Source: Cryptomeria japonica (taxonomy: Eukaryota; Streptophyta; Pinopsida; Cupressales; Cupressaceae). From it: DNA of 64,000 nt. The notes under the pieces are model-generated. The model made no database searches and was not told the DNA's origin. It saw nothing but the letters and a program-made list of their open reading frames with translations. Of this stretch, positions 11,401 to 23,638 are shown in pieces (the stretch's first letter is position 1; every line of letters starts with the position of its first letter). A program made the translations under genes and the position numbers. The DNA lies in NCBI RefSeq assembly GCF_030272615.1, contig NC_081408.1, forward strand, positions 303,091,450 through 303,155,449. Direction: 5' to 3'.

Positions 11401-12145
11401 TTCAAACAACCTTTCCCTTGTTTTCTAATTAAATCCAATTTCAGGGAGACCCGAAACATGGTTGAACCTTGAATAGAGGTACTCCACCAATTTTGGACAC
11501 AAATCCTAAAGTCTGGATGAAAAACTCACATAATTTCATAGTGAAAGGGAAGAGTTCCGCTTGGGGGTCTATCAATCTAATGCAGAGGCACAAGATTATG
11601 GTCTGACACTGTTGTTGGAAGGGCCTTAAGTGTGGCCTTGTTGATGAATTCTGCCAGGTCAGACATGCTATCAGAGTAATCTATCACTCCACCCATCTTG
11701 TCTAAGGGGAACAAAGGTGATTTAATATATCTAGCCACCATCCATAAGGAATCATGATCATCAATAATAAAAGTAGAGATCTCCTCCCAAACCCCCTTAT
11801 GCCTAGAGCATATGTTAGGGTCATACACATTGATTAGGTGCCATGAATAATTAATCAAGTTAAACACAAAAACTAAATAGTTTGGCAAATAAGAGAGAAG
11901 ATCCCCTTTTAGTTTTATGGAGTCCCACATGGTAACCACACCCCTTGAATCTGCATTGGCATCACTAATGAAGAAGGAAGAACCTGGCCACATTATATCA
12001 GCAATAGCACAGTAAAGTTGTCCATAGTCATCTTCACTTCCTGTAGTAAGAGAATCTCAATTTTTCTTTCAAAGATACAATTCCTCAACATATATTGCTT
12101 CTGAGAACTATTCAACCCCCTCATATTCCATGAGAGGAATTTCAT
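8480..12145 (-). pseudogene. LINE ORF2 (endonuclease, RT, zf-RVT, partial RNase H)
   Basis: The start MKFLSWNMRGL at 12145 is the canonical plant L1 ORF2 N-terminus. The APE-like endonuclease follows (LLLQEVKM near 12050, then SRGVVTMWDS near 11935, ending SDHNLVPLH near 11580). RT lies between about 11090 and 9900 with AYKAPSPHDFPQVFF, RQGDLLSPYLFII and the catalytic box FVDDTILF near 10180. Near 9720 KRRGGLGI marks the C-terminal side of RT. A zf-RVT-like region with CVLYKKDEESIPHILLHFQF lies at 8930-9060. At 8500-8575 the frame reads WKPPNLGxYKLNFDG, the opening of an RNase H domain, after which similarity is lost. Multiple stops and frameshifts occur throughout. Confidence 0.8.
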
Positions 12146-13641
12146 TTTTTATATTTGGATATTGCATCAAGGGTCCTTTGCCTTCCAGTGGCGATTTCCC
12201 TTGCTACCTCTTTCTGCCTTGAGAGCCTTTGTGAAGGGCGACCAATCTTATTTTTAGCACCCTCATCAATTTTCTTAGCTCTGGTTTTTTTGTTTTGGGT
12301 CCTCCATTCTTCCTCATCCATAAGCAGTTGATTGCTAGTGGTTGCACCCAAGGATATGAAGGGATTTTTGGATTCAGGGGTCTCTTTCTTCAATGGAGAA
12401 GGTTCAATCCTTTTCGATACAAAACAACTACCAGGAACTATTGAAGTCTCTCCTTTGGGTTTTCCAACACTTGGAATATAGAAAATTTCTCCATCCTCTA
12501 GTTGGATCATCTTTTTAGGGGGTTTTAGCTCCCCTTGCAAAGATAGGGCTACCTTCTCAGGAGAAATTTGCTCCTTAGAGGGGGTAGTGGTTTTGTTTGG
12601 AGTTTCCATTAAATTAAGAATTCCATCTATGAATGGATAGTCATCAGTCCCATCCTTTGATACTTCCCCATCACTATTTTTTCCTCAGTCATAGGGGGGA
12701 AGCACATTTCTCCTTTAGTTTTAGTTGCTTCTTCAGGAGGGCTCTGCACTCTAAGATCACATGCCCCAGTTTGGAGCACATTTAACAATAAAACGTAGCA
12801 TTATCATAAACCAATGCCTTCTATTTCCCTAGCATTGATTACAATGTTATGAAATTTGGGAGAGTTTTATTAAAAACAATATTAGCACTAAATAAGGCAA
12901 AAACTAACTTGGATTTCACCTTGGTCACATCATCCATAGCCACATAGTGCCTAAACGTACTTCCAATCCACCTGAAAATTTTTTCATCCCATGATTCCAA
13001 CGAAGTCCTATCATCCTAACCCACAGTGGTGCAGTCTTGTTGAGATCAACAATAGGGTAGAGCCCTAGTTTCTACCTACATAGGGACAAATAGTGCTTCC
13101 TATATGCCCAAGAACCAACCAAAACTACTAATAGGTCCTCCTCATCTATGAAATTAAATGGGAAAAGTCCACCAAGCATATTTCTCAATGTCACGCTTCC
13201 TTTTAAATTTCATTTAGTTGCTACCCATCTTCTCACCATATCAATCGTTGGCCTAAATAAAAAAAAATTGCCAACCAACATGTTGTTCATTGATGATACA
13301 ATATGGTCAACCACATAGTCAGGAAGTCAAATTTCAAGTCATTTGTCAATTTTTAAGCACTTTATGATTATGCTTTGGACTGTTTGTTCATGATTCCTAT
13401 TAACCAATGCATCCTTCCAATTATTGGGTTTTGGGATATCTTTTTGGTGCGCATGTTTGTCCTTGTCTTCTCTTTTACAAGCACTATCATTACTAGTAGG
13501 GGAGGAATATGCAATGCCCCCATTCTGAACTCTTGGTGTCTCCATAGTAGCCCCCCCCCCCACCCCCAAAAGTGCGACAACTACCTCGAGAGGAGGGTCC
13601 ACAAGTGGAGGGGCAGGGCCCCCTCCATTGTCAGCCACCAT
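12146..13641 (-). pseudogene. LINE ORF1 (DUF4283 plus zinc knuckle)
   Basis: The likely start codon is at 13641 (MVADNGGGPAPPL). A low-complexity Pro/Gly N-terminus is followed by a DUF4283-type segment near 12900-13165, readable as VLVGSWAYRKHYLSLCR and then LNKTAPLWVRMIGL. A CCHC knuckle with pattern C-x2-C-SKLG-H-VILE-C lies at about 12741-12790, with a stop codon inside the first Cys pair. A Lys-rich tail (12142-12609) precedes ORF2. In L1 elements this protein binds the transcript as part of the RNP. Several frame breaks occur. Confidence 0.75.
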
Positions 13642-14773
13642 GTGCAAAAAAAAAAATTGTAAAAAATTTAGTGGGAAGTTGCAGAGGTCCAAAACTAATC
13701 CAATAGTGGAATTGAGGTTATATGGTTAGAATTGAGGCAAGTAAGGGAATTTGCATAATAGTACAATGATGTCTCATATGATGGCTTGAGCTATTACTCC
13801 TAAACTAAGTAAAGACATGAGTGTAAGATAACTTGTATATATTAAATTAACAATTAGTCATTATGCAACCTAGTTTGTTAAAGATAACATATAGAGTTTT
13901 AGATGTGTACAATAATCACTGGGAATCCGTTTGAGTTCCTTACTCATCCCCTAGTCTTAGGCAATATGTCAGGAATAGAATGTAATTTAGGTAATAACAA
14001 CTTGTAGGTATGGTACATGAAATATAAAGGTAATAACAATTTGTGAGAATGGTACATACCATGTTGAGTTGAGTAATTAAATATTTAGTACATTTTAATT
14101 AATTTTTCAAAAAAAATGTTAGTTTTATTTTTGCACTTATCTAAAATTTAGGACATGACATCATCGAAACATCACAAATGATGTAAAATTCATGGCACCA
14201 ATTAAATGATCATGGTTTCCCTAATTAAAAAATATTAAATTTAATCATCAATTCAAAGATCAAAGAGATATTAAACACTTCAACTATTAGACAATTCAAG
14301 ACTTGTTCAAAATTATCAAACACAATGAATCAAAAGATTCAACGACAAAAAAATATCAAGCCACCAAATTTCATTACAATAATAAATCAATATTCAATAA
14401 TGCAAATAAACCTTATAAATTATAGAAATTATTCATATCACATATATACCTTTTTATCCAAAGTATTAAAATCAATTGAAAAGTCATGACACAAGAATCT
14501 CAAATTCTTCTCTCTAGGTATACTCTATTCAAATGCTTGTCAGTCTATTCTAAGCTGATCATAATATAAACAAAAACTTAACACATTATGTGTCTGGTCC
14601 AAATTAAAACAATTCAATTCTCATATTGTAATTGTCAATGTAAGACAGCATCTCAAAAACGATTTCAGTAGAAGTAAAAATATAACTATAAATTATAGTC
14701 CAAAGCTCACAAAGATAATTAAACAATATTTTCCTATGCTGACAGTTTGGCCTGTCAAAACGATTCGACATTT
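13642..14773. other. Non-coding spacer upstream of the LINE
   Basis: AT-rich with no supported gene. There are A-runs just upstream of the LINE start (13646-13656) and an 11-base C run inside ORF1 sequence near 13551. The LINE 5' untranslated region probably occupies the first part but has no visible boundary. Confidence 0.4.
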
Positions 14774-14980
14774 TTTTACTTGTGATTGGGCATGACATGG
14801 TTTTATTGTGAGATAACCAGCATGGGTGGTTAAAAAAGCTCAATTTTAGTAGTGACTGAGCATGACATGGATTTATTGTGAGCTAATCAGCATGGGTGTT
14901 TTGTAGTGACTGAGCATGACATGGATTTATTGTGAGCTAACCAGCATGAGTGTTTTGTAGAGCCATCTACTACAAAACAC
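14774..14980 (+). repeat. Three diverged tandem repeats ending in a hairpin
   Basis: A unit of about 56 bp containing GAGCATGACATGGATTTATT and CAGCATG is present three times, at about 14780, 14853 and 14909; the last two are nearly identical. The array ends in a perfect 11-bp inverted repeat, GTGTTTTGTAG (14950-14960) and CTACAAAACAC (14970-14980), with a 9-base loop. It lies directly before the receptor-kinase coding remnant. Confidence 0.75.
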
Positions 14981-16790
14981 CATTCTAATTATTCTGATCA
15001 ACAAGCTCTGCTTTGTTTCAAGGCTTCTCTCCTTTTGGATCCATTTAATTGGTCCCAATCACAACTTCTGCAATTGGACTGGTATAACAATTTAAGTGGA
15101 AGTATTCCTTCTGATATTAGTCTTCTTTCAAATTTAGAAACCATGGCATTAACAGTAAACAAATTGATAGGTATCATCCCACCTTTCTTAAACATGTCCT
15201 CTTTAACTCAATAGACTCCAAGGTGGTATTCCTGGTGAGTTGGGTATTCTTAGTTAGCTCAACTGGTGTAATCTTCACAGTGCAATGGAAAGCTGCAAGG
15301 GGTTGGAATATCTAAATCTTTCTTTGAAGGGCCAATGATAGCATCACTGCAAATCTGGAAAATTTGAAGTACATGGATCTTTCTTACAATAATTTGTTAG
15401 GTATGGCTTTCAAAAAGATGAAAAAGCCCCAACATCTCAATCTCTCTTCAAATAGGTTGTCTGAGAGGTACCAAAGGAAAGAGCTTTCACAACACTTACG
15501 CCTCTAAAATTATGGGAAATATTGGTCTTTGTGGTGGATGGATTAATTTGCCGACATGCTCTTATTCCAATCACAAACACCCATCAGTCTCCAAAAAGGT
15601 AATTCGTGTTGTAGTTGGCATTGCAATATTGATCATGTTTCTTTTATTGGCAGTATTTTCCTATAAACCATGCAGCCATTCTAGTGACCCTTCTCTCGAA
15701 GTATGGCCTCCAAAAATTTCATATGAAGAACTTGTAAATGCAATAGGTTTGTTCAATAAAGAAAATATTTTAGGAGTGGGAAGTTTTAGATTGGTTTATA
15801 AAGGGATTCTAAGGAATGGTACAAATATTGGAGTTAAAGTTCTCAAGTTGCAAGATGAACATGCTCAGCAAAGTTTTAGTAGAGAATGCAACACATTAAA
15901 GAGAGTTCAGTATAGAATGTAATTAATATTATTTCAAGATGTTTCAACTTTGATTTTAAAGCTTTAATTCTTTCATTTATGTCAAATGGAATTTTAAAGA
16001 AATGACTATATTCTCTTAAAGGGGCTAGATCTAGCTTAAATTTGAATGATCAAATAAGGATAGCAATGGAAATAAAACAAGGGATGACATAACTTCACCA
16101 TTGTTGCTTTGTTCAAGTGATTCATAGTGACCTCAAGTCCAACAATGTTCTATTAGGAGATGACATGACTTCATATATAGCAAATTTTCGCTTTTCTAAT
16201 TTTATTTTTCGGAAATTTTATGTTTTTTTTACTTCTATAGATGCACTTAAAGGATCTTTTGGCTACACTACACTAAGTACATATTTCTTGGTATTGTGGT
16301 CTATATTTCACTGGCTTTCTTTATTTATATTATAAACCATCGAATGCTTGAAATGAATTAGGAGTAATTTATTCTTCTTTAATTGTTATTATAGAATATG
16401 GAATGGGTGGAAATATTACTACAAAAGGAGATGTATACAATTATGGAATTTTAATTTTAGAGTTTTTTACAAGGAAGAGACCAATAGACAATATATTCAG
16501 TGAAGGAATCAATCTACAAAAATGGATAGAAATGCATTTTCCTAATAAAATCTCAGATGCGGTGGATAATTTCCTGCATATAGATGCTCATGAATCAAAG
16601 ACATGAATGATGATGGAATGCCTAACTCACTTTATCCAAATTGGGTTGTTCTGCACAAGGGAGTCACCTCAAGAGCGACCTAATATGGTAGAGATAGTGG
16701 ATAGATTAAATACAATAAGAGGCGCATTTATTGGTACCCCTAAAACCCAATTACAAATAGATATCACACCTTTTATTAATAATGAAAGAA
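14981..16790 (+). pseudogene. LRR receptor-like kinase pseudogene (class XII type)
   Basis: The frame opens with an LRR N-terminal cap, HSNYSDQQALLCFKASLL (14985-15040). LRR units follow: NLSGSIPSDISLLSNLET, later YMDLSYNNLLG and HLNLSSNRLS. Many LRRs are missing compared with the usual 20 or so. MGNIGLCGG (15512) is the typical end of the ectodomain, followed by a transmembrane helix (VVVGIAILIMFLLLAVF) and a kinase domain. Kinase subdomains include LGVGSFRLVYKG, the VAIK-type lysine in GVKVLKL, HSDLKSNNVLLGD, and TTKGDVYNYGILILE. A 118-bp GT-AG intron (16277-16394) sits at the family's conserved place, within GYIAPEYG. Stops, frame breaks and loss of DFG (read as NFR) show that it is dead. 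Functional relatives sense peptides or microbial patterns at the plasma membrane. Confidence 0.88.
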
Positions 16791-17139
16791 ATATAAATTT
16801 GACTAAGTTAGGAAATAGGAGAAGTTTGTTTATGTCTACATCCTACAATCAAAGAGTTTTTCTTTCTTTATTTCTTGTCCAATCCAAAGCACATGATGTA
16901 TTAATGTATCATTTTGGATAGTATTGTCTATTGTGAGTAGATGAAATAATGTTCTAATATTTCTTTCTCATGCTAGATCTATATTGTATAATACTATGAC
17001 ATGATTTAGGCCCTCTCATTTAAAATTGTGAGTGGAAAGGAAATGTAGATGTGAGGTATTTTGGATATATTAATCATTTGGATACATGGTTAAGTATATA
17101 TCTTAATAGAAAGGAAAATCTCATTGTAGTGTAGTAAAT
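16791..17139. other. Downstream flank of the kinase pseudogene
   Basis: AT-rich sequence continuing past the kinase C-terminus. No gene or clear polyadenylation signal set is recognised. Confidence 0.4.
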
Positions 17140-18344
17140 TGTAATATGTACAATCCACACCTCATATTTGTGTTTCTACCTTAGCGTGCCCTATCTTCAT
17201 TCTCGCTAGGCCCATTTTTTCCCCTTTTTAATCTGGACCTAGTGTCACTTGTATACATAGTTGAGTGGACCCCATCCTAGGGGTGTGTCCCATTTATTTG
17301 GTGGCTTCTTGTCTTGGTTTTGGAGGACAAGGGCAATGTGGTGGCCCTATCTAGATAATGGCACCATGTCACCCTAATCCTCCTTAAATAGGGCTCATTT
17401 TAAATATGGGTGGGTACTACCTCTCCCCAATGAAATTTGGTCCTCGTGCCTCAATGTGGCCGTTGGAGGTCGGCTTAACTAGAATTTCATATCCTTCAAG
17501 CATCATGGAGCAAAGTCACATCAATCTTCATGCAAGCATGTGTGTCTAATTAGGTCTTTCATGTTTATGTGTTTGTCAAGCCATTACATCCAACATTCAT
17601 GATCATATCAAAAGAGCATTGCATCATCAATCTTCCTATCAACTATTGCAGATATGAGGTATATCTTGCAACATTTATTTTAGTATTTACATTATTTAAT
17701 TTAAGGTTAATTCCTAAACTAGGGTTAGACCCAAGGCATACCCCTATCCACAACCATTTTCTTCTCTTTCTGTGTATAGGGAGTTGACTCAAGAGTTGTA
17801 GCTAGATATTCTGATAGAGTTGATGATAACAACTAGGTTCAAATTTTGATAGAGTGAAAAGTGGAGGACCAGGGTGACCTACCATCTCAATTCCAAGAAT
17901 TCTAACTGATTTTTCAATAGTGAATGCAGTGCATCTCCAGATCTGGAAGAGATCCTATTTTCCTATCTCTGAGTTACAAGACTAGGGTGACCTACCATCC
18001 CAATCCTAGCAATTTAGCCCAAACTTTTAGGAACAAATTCGGATCTTATTCTTTTACTCATATCCTTGCCTGACACTCTATTTGATATCTGTAGTAGTTT
18101 GTTATTACTATTTCACTTCAATTGTCCATTTTTTACCATAAACTTGACAATTTATATCCAGATTTCAACTCAAAAAGGGGAGACAAATAAACAAGTGAAT
18201 CTAATCTTGGTATTTCGAGCCTTTTCCTAATCGAAATGTGGCTAGATCTATTGGATTCACCCTCTTTTTAATATAATGGTCTATTAGGTAATATTAGTGG
18301 TTTTATTATCTTATTGGTAAAACCCTAATTTTACCACCATTACA
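17140..18344 (+). repeat. Candidate LTR, about 1.2 kb
   Basis: The segment begins TGTAATATG and ends CCATTACA, so the termini are TG...CA with a 6-bp inverted match. A promoter-like CTCCTTAAATAGGG lies near 17380-17395. Inside, the phrase GGGTGACCTACCATC occurs twice (17872 and 17987). No second copy of the segment was found in the window and the primer site after it (TTTTGGTGAACATG) was not matched to a tRNA, so this is tentative. It could be the 5' LTR of the decayed gag-bearing element resumed at 24.5 kb. Confidence 0.4.
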
Positions 18345-18516
18345 TTTTGGTGAACATGAATTTTTTCAAGCTTATTTTTTATCTAATTTGTATGAACTTA
18401 TACATTCATATTTTCACTCATGTATGCAATTGAATTACTTAAATTTAGAGGTTAAATTCATAAAAAAACTAATTTATTCTTCTAAAGTTGACTTGTGGGC
18501 TGCATAATTTTTCAAA

Positions 18517-19422
18517 TGTTGGGAAAAATGGTGCCTCAACCTTGCATTTACATGAGGTTACTATTTATAGTAAGTTTTCATTTGAGCACGAAATGGTGCA
18601 AAATTATCTTTGAAGCTTTTGGTTGGTTGGATAAGTATTCTGGTAAAGTTATGTCACAAGCTCACAGCTAGTTTTAAAGATATTAAATTTTCCATTTTGG
18701 AGGGGTGCAATGAAAGGTTTTTATTTTAATATTCAAGACTTTAGAAGCCCTGAAATACCTTGAAAAGTGGGTGTAAGAAGCATAGAAGCTTACAAGGTAA
18801 TAGAGCACTTCGTGAGCTTTCTGGCGCTTCAAATGGTTCATCAATGGGACACACGGTTCTCAAATTATGGCCTTCAAAATTTTGTACTTCTAAAATAGGA
18901 AATATAAAATACATCGGACACATAAATGAGTTGTAAAAGGGAGGGACACATGTTGATGTGTTTTTTAAAACATCATAGGGCATTTACAGGCAGATAAGGT
19001 CTGCTACACCTTACTGGGTGGTTTTATCCCATGGTTTTGTAATACTGTTTGACGATTTCTTGTATTGTATGTCCTATATATGAGGTGCATGAGATAGAGG
19101 TTGTGTGTAAGAGTCTTATGGCGATTGAGTTACCTCTAAATATCTAATTAGTGGTACTCCTACGAAAAGATTTCTTTGGAAGTATATTGTAATCTATTAT
19201 TGATTGTTGAATAATATATTGAGCTACTTTTGGAGTGTGGGGTTTTTCTCCTTGAAGGGTTTTCCCCACGTAAATTATTGTGTTATTGTGTTGTGGTATG
19301 CATGATATTTTGATTATTTCTGTGAAGTTTTTGTAACTGTTGTAATGATCTATAAATTTTTTTGCATTATCCTCCTCTCAAGGTTAGTGTACAAAGTTGT
19401 TCCACTACTTAACTTCCTTACA
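18517..19422 (+). repeat. 5' LTR of the copia element (906 bp)
   Basis: Starts TGTTGGGAAA and ends CCTTACA. A TATA-like CTATATATGAGG lies at about 19073-19084 and is also kept in the 3' LTR, marking the probable promoter and the U3/R boundary region. The internal initiator tRNA-Met primer site follows two bases after the end. Confidence 0.9.
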
Positions 19423-19424
19423 AG

Positions 19425-19435
19425 TGGTATCAGAG
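19425..19435 (+). promoter_or_regulatory. Copia primer binding site (tRNA-iMet)
   Basis: TGGTATCAGAG directly after the 5' LTR (two-base gap) matches the complement of the initiator tRNA-Met 3' end, as usual for plant copia elements. Confidence 0.9.
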
Positions 19436-19559
19436 TCTGATCACCTTTGGTTTGAGTTGTGGGTTGTTGGGTTTTTTGAAATAATCTAGATTTGAGTGGG
19501 ATATGCAGAAGACACTTTTTGATCTTGTTGTAGGTATTTCAGATAAGAAGTTCATCAGG

Positions 19560-20520
19560 GAGAATAGAGGTGGAGAAATTTAATGGTATTAATTTTGAGA
19601 TTTGGAAGCTAAAGATGGAAGATCAACTAATAGATTAAGATCTATGGGATGTTGTTGATGCAAATGTCTCAAGACCTGTAGATCCTACTGCGGCTGCTCA
19701 ATATGATGTCATGGACAAAAAAGCCAAGAGTCTGATCAGATTGTGCCTAGAAAACTCTATTCTGATCAATGTCCACGAAGAGAATACTACAAAGAAGTTA
19801 TGGACTAAGCTTGGTGAAATGTATCAAATGAAATCCTTATTGAATCAAATCTTCTTGAGGAAGAAACTATTCTCTTGAAGATGGAAGAGGGTGGATAAAT
19901 TTCAAACCACCTAGAAGCATTTAATATGTTGGTGGCTCAATTAGTATATGTTGGTGTTAAGATGGACGAAGAGGAGAAATTTCAGATCTTGCTTTGTTCT
20001 TTGTCTAATTCATGGGATACTCTTGTTATGGATATTAGTAGCACTTATGTTGTTTTGAAGTCTAGAGATTTGGTGGGTGCCCTACTTGGTGAAGAGATGT
20101 GAAGGAAGGTATCCATCAGTTCGAAGGAAACTCTAACTATTCGAGGAAGACCTAAGGAAAAAGGCAAGATGAATGAAAAGCGCAATAAGTCCAAATCAAA
20201 AAGAAGATCCAAATCTCCTGGAAAGTCCAAATTCATATGCTGGAATTGCGACAAACCAGGTCACATCCATAAGGACTGCAAAGAAGAAAAGAAGAAGAAG
20301 AAGAATAAGTTTGACTATGATTCTGAGTTCGAGAAGGAAGATGGTGATGCATTCATTGCAGCTTTAGCTACTCATGCAAGTAATTATACATGGTTAATTG
20401 AATCAGGTGTATCTTTTCATATGACTTCCAATAAAGATTGGTTTTCTGAATATGAAGAATTTAATGGAGGTAAGGTGTCCTTGGGTGATGATTCACATTT
20501 AGACATTGTTGGTTGAGGTA
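19560..20520 (+). pseudogene. Copia gag and protease
   Basis: Gag begins near 19570 with KFNGINFEIWKLKMEDQL, a UBN2/gag-type opening, and continues in shifting frames past several stops. The C-terminal half is open from 20169: a Lys/Arg/Ser-rich stretch, then a CCHC knuckle CWNCDKPGHIHKDC (20239-20280), then a polylysine run. The retropepsin segment reads WLIESGVSFHMT near 20391-20425; the catalytic D-S-G is E-S-G here, which should abolish cleavage. The frame ends in a stop at 20514. Confidence 0.85.
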
Positions 20521-21770
20521 AAGTTAGGATCAAGTATCTTGATGGTAGAATAAAAAAGTAGTAGTGGTGTGTTGCATACCTCTAGCTTAAAACAAAATTT
20601 ATTATCCATGAGAAAACTGATAGATGTGGGTGTGTAGGTAGTCTTTTTTGATGTAGAATGTAAGATGATTAAGAGTGCTATGATGATTTCTAGAGGTGTC
20701 AAGTTTGACTCTTTGTATAAGCTAGAAACATACACGGTTGAGTGTAATAACACTTCTGTAAAAAGTAAATCTGTGGAAACTTCGTCGGAAGATTTGAGGG
20801 TTTCACCTTCAGCGAATGGACATGGATTTTGGGTACCTAAGGGTGATCTTTCTTCTGGAGCAAAATTACTTGCAGAGAAGACTATGTTATGGCACCAAAG
20901 ACTTGGCCACACTGGAGAAAAAGGTCTAAGGACCTTGAAAAATAAAAACCTTGTTGAAGGTTTTAATGATTGTAATCTTGAATTTGATTACTATGAGCAT
21001 TGCATTTATGGAAACCAAAACCGTGTTTATTTTTACTCTAGTTCTCATAAATCTTGTGGTGTTTTGGATCTTATTCATTCCGATGTGTTTGGTCCTGTAG
21101 ATGTTCCTTTGATTGAAAAATCCACATATTATGTTTCATTTATCGATGATTTTAGTAGAAGGACATGGGTATACTTTCTAAAGAGTAAATCTGAAGTTTT
21201 CAGCATTTTAAAGAATTTAAAGCAATGGTTGAGTTGCAGACTAGATAGAAAATTAAATGTTTGAGGATTGATAATGACAGTAAATTTTTCTTTAATAATT
21301 TTGGTAGATTCTGTAAAGACTGTGGTATTAATAGACAAAAGATAACTCCATATTCTCCACAGTATAATGGAGTTGCAGAAAGAATGAACAGGACACTAAT
21401 GGAGAAGGTTAGAAGTATGCTAAGTGATGCTAGTCTAGAATACAAGTTTTGGGCTGAAGTTGTCGCTATTGCTTGCTACCTTATTAACAAGTCTCCTATA
21501 TCAGCTCATGTTGATAAAATGCCTATGGAATCATGGTCAAGTCACAAGCCTTCATTGAGACATCATAGAGTTTTTGGTTGTGAGGCATATGCATATGTGC
21601 CAAAGGAGAAGCGAACAAAGTTGGAGAACAAGGTTGTGGAATGTATCTTCATCGGTTACAGTTATGGTGTGAAATGATACAAGCTTTGTGACCCTGTTGC
21701 ACAAAAGGTAATTCATGGTAGAAGTGTTATTTTTAGAGAAATTAAGTCTCCTTATGTTATATTTCAGCCA
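20521..21770 (+). pseudogene. Copia integrase
   Basis: Open pieces 20665-21264 and 21261-21677 overlap with a one-base frame change near 21262. The zinc-binding segment reads LWHQRLGHTGEKGL and later DYYEHCIYGNQ, in which the first Cys of the CxxC pair is Tyr. The catalytic core shows DLIHSDVFGPV, FIDDFSRRTWVYFLKSK, then IDNDSKFF and the PYSPQYNGVAERMNRTLME block holding the glutamate. It ends HRVFGCEAYAYVPKEKRTKL. Two features (lost Cys, frameshift) show that the enzyme is inactive. Confidence 0.9.
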
Positions 21771-21989
21771 TAACAGACTAAACATAAAGATGTGATTCAA
21801 TTCCCTTCTACACTTGAAATAGTTAAATCAAGACCACTTGATAGGCAAGAAGTTGAGGATGGATCATCTAGTTTTGAATCTTTAGAAGAGGAGGAAGAAC
21901 CTCCAACTCATCTTGTTCAAAGATCTACAAGACATAGACAACCATCTGAAAGGTATTAAATTGATGATTGGAGATGTATTTTTACTTTG

Positions 21990-22740
21990 AATACTAATAT
22001 GGATGAACCTAGATTTGTAGAAGAGGCATTAGGTATGAATGATGTAGAATATTGGAAGATTACTATGGAAGAAGAAATGGAAGCTTTGAAAAAGAATAAT
22101 ACATGGGATGTTGTACCATTTCTCGAAGGATGAAATCTTGCTAGTTGCAAATGGGTGTTCAAGAAAAATATTGGTTTATATAAAAGCATTGATAAATATA
22201 AATAAAGGTTGGTTGCCAAAGGCTACTCTCAAGTTGAGGGTGTTGATTATGGTGAGATATTTTATCTTGTTGCAAAAATGACATCCATTAGATTTTTTCT
22301 TTCTATTGTTGTTGCTTACGATTTAGAGGTTGACCAAATGGATGTGAAAACTGCTTTTCTTCATGGTGATTTGGAGGAGGATATTTATATGACACAATCG
22401 AAGCACTATGTGGTAAAAGAACAAAGTAATTTGGTTGGTAAATTAAAGAAATATTTGTATGGCCTCAAACAAAGTCTTAGGATGTGGTACTAGAAATTTG
22501 ATACATATGTGTTGAGTTTGGGATTTGAGCATTCTAAATCAGATCATTGTGTTTATTATAAATCTGATGGTGATCATTTCTTGTACATTGCATTGTATGT
22601 TGATGATATGTTATTCAGTGGTAAAGGGAAATGTATGATTTTAGAACGAAAGTCTCAGCTTGCTGCTAAATTTGAAATGAAATATCTTGGTGTAGTGAAA
22701 CACTTGGGATGGAAATTAGAAGAGATAGAGTGAACAAAAA
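21990..22740 (+). pseudogene. Copia reverse transcriptase
   Basis: The domain starts EEALGMNDVEYWKITMEEEM, runs through KWVFKKNIGLYKSIDKYK, RLVAKGYSQVEGVDYGEIF and QMDVKTAFLHGDLEEDIYM, and reaches the catalytic box ALYVDDMLFSG near 22585-22620. In-frame stops at about 22131, 22202 and 22491 break the frame. The RT is otherwise colinear with plant Ty1/copia relatives. Confidence 0.9.
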
Positions 22741-23440
22741 GCTATGGTTAGGCTAGAGTAAGTATGTGAATTTAGTATTACAAAAGTTCAACATGTAGGA
22801 TTATAGACCATTATGTGTTCCTTTTGTAGTTGGAAAGAAATTATCTACTTCAGATTGTCCTACATCCCCATCGAAGATGGAAGACATGAATAGAGTACCT
22901 TACCATAGTGTAGTTGGAAGTTTGATGTATGTTATGGTCTATACCAGACTAGACATTGCCCAAGTCATGGGAGTTCTTTCCAGATATATGTCTAATCTTC
23001 GTAGAGTTCATTGGGATGCAGTCAAAAGAGTCTTCAAATAATTGACCTTGGGTACCTCAAAGTATTCTTTATGTTATCATGGTAATTCAGTTGGAGACAT
23101 GATTTCTCTTGATATACATGATTATATGGATTCAAACTGGGTAGGTGATATTGATAGCAGAAGATCCACGAGTTCTTATGTGTTTACTTTATTTGGTGGT
23201 GCAATTAGTTGGATGAGTAAGCAACAGGGTGTGGTTGCTTTGTCCACTACTGGAGCAGAGTATGTGGTAGCTACTCATGCTTGTAAAGAAACCATTTGGC
23301 TTAAGAGACTATGTTCAGATATTGGAATAAAATAAGGTACAATGATAGTTTGTTGTGACAGTCAGAGTACGATCTGCCTACCTAAAAACCTAAAATTTCA
23401 TGCCCAGACTAAACATATTGATGTTCAGTAACATTTTGTT
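22741..23440 (+). pseudogene. Copia RNase H
   Basis: After a short connection (VPYHSVVGSLMYVM near 22900) the RNase H segment is open at 23042-23335. It shows DSNWVGDIDSRRSTSSYVF, then GAISWMSKQQGVVALSTTGAEY and VATHACKETIWLKRL. Downstream, past a stop, CDSQSTICLPKN and AQTKHIDVQ remain. It removes RNA from the RNA:DNA hybrid in intact relatives. Confidence 0.88.
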
Positions 23441-23638
23441 AGAGATATGGTCAAAGATGGTAGGGTGAAGCTTGTTAAGGTACAAAATTTGATGAATGTT
23501 GCAGATGCTTTAACTAAGGTTGTGAGCACAAATAAGTTCAGATGGTGTTCGGAGTCTATGGGCCTCATGACCCCTATCAATTAATTTATTGTGTTGATAC
23601 TCCCTTTTCTCTTGCAAGGTGTTCGACAAGTGGAAGAC

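Larger units (their letters stand above)
8480..13641 (-). mobile_element. L1-type LINE, full coding length, decayed
   Basis: On the minus strand ORF1 starts at 13641 and ORF2 at 12145. ORF1 holds a DUF4283-type domain and a zinc knuckle; ORF2 holds endonuclease, reverse transcriptase, a zf-RVT cysteine region and the beginning of an RNase H domain. This order is that of plant L1 elements. Numerous stops and frameshifts inactivate it. I found no poly(A) tail or target duplication, so the 3' limit (about 8480) is only the last recognisable coding. Confidence 0.85.

Noticed and set aside
20499-22219. Minus-strand ORFs within the copia element
   Set aside because: Shadow frames of integrase and RT.
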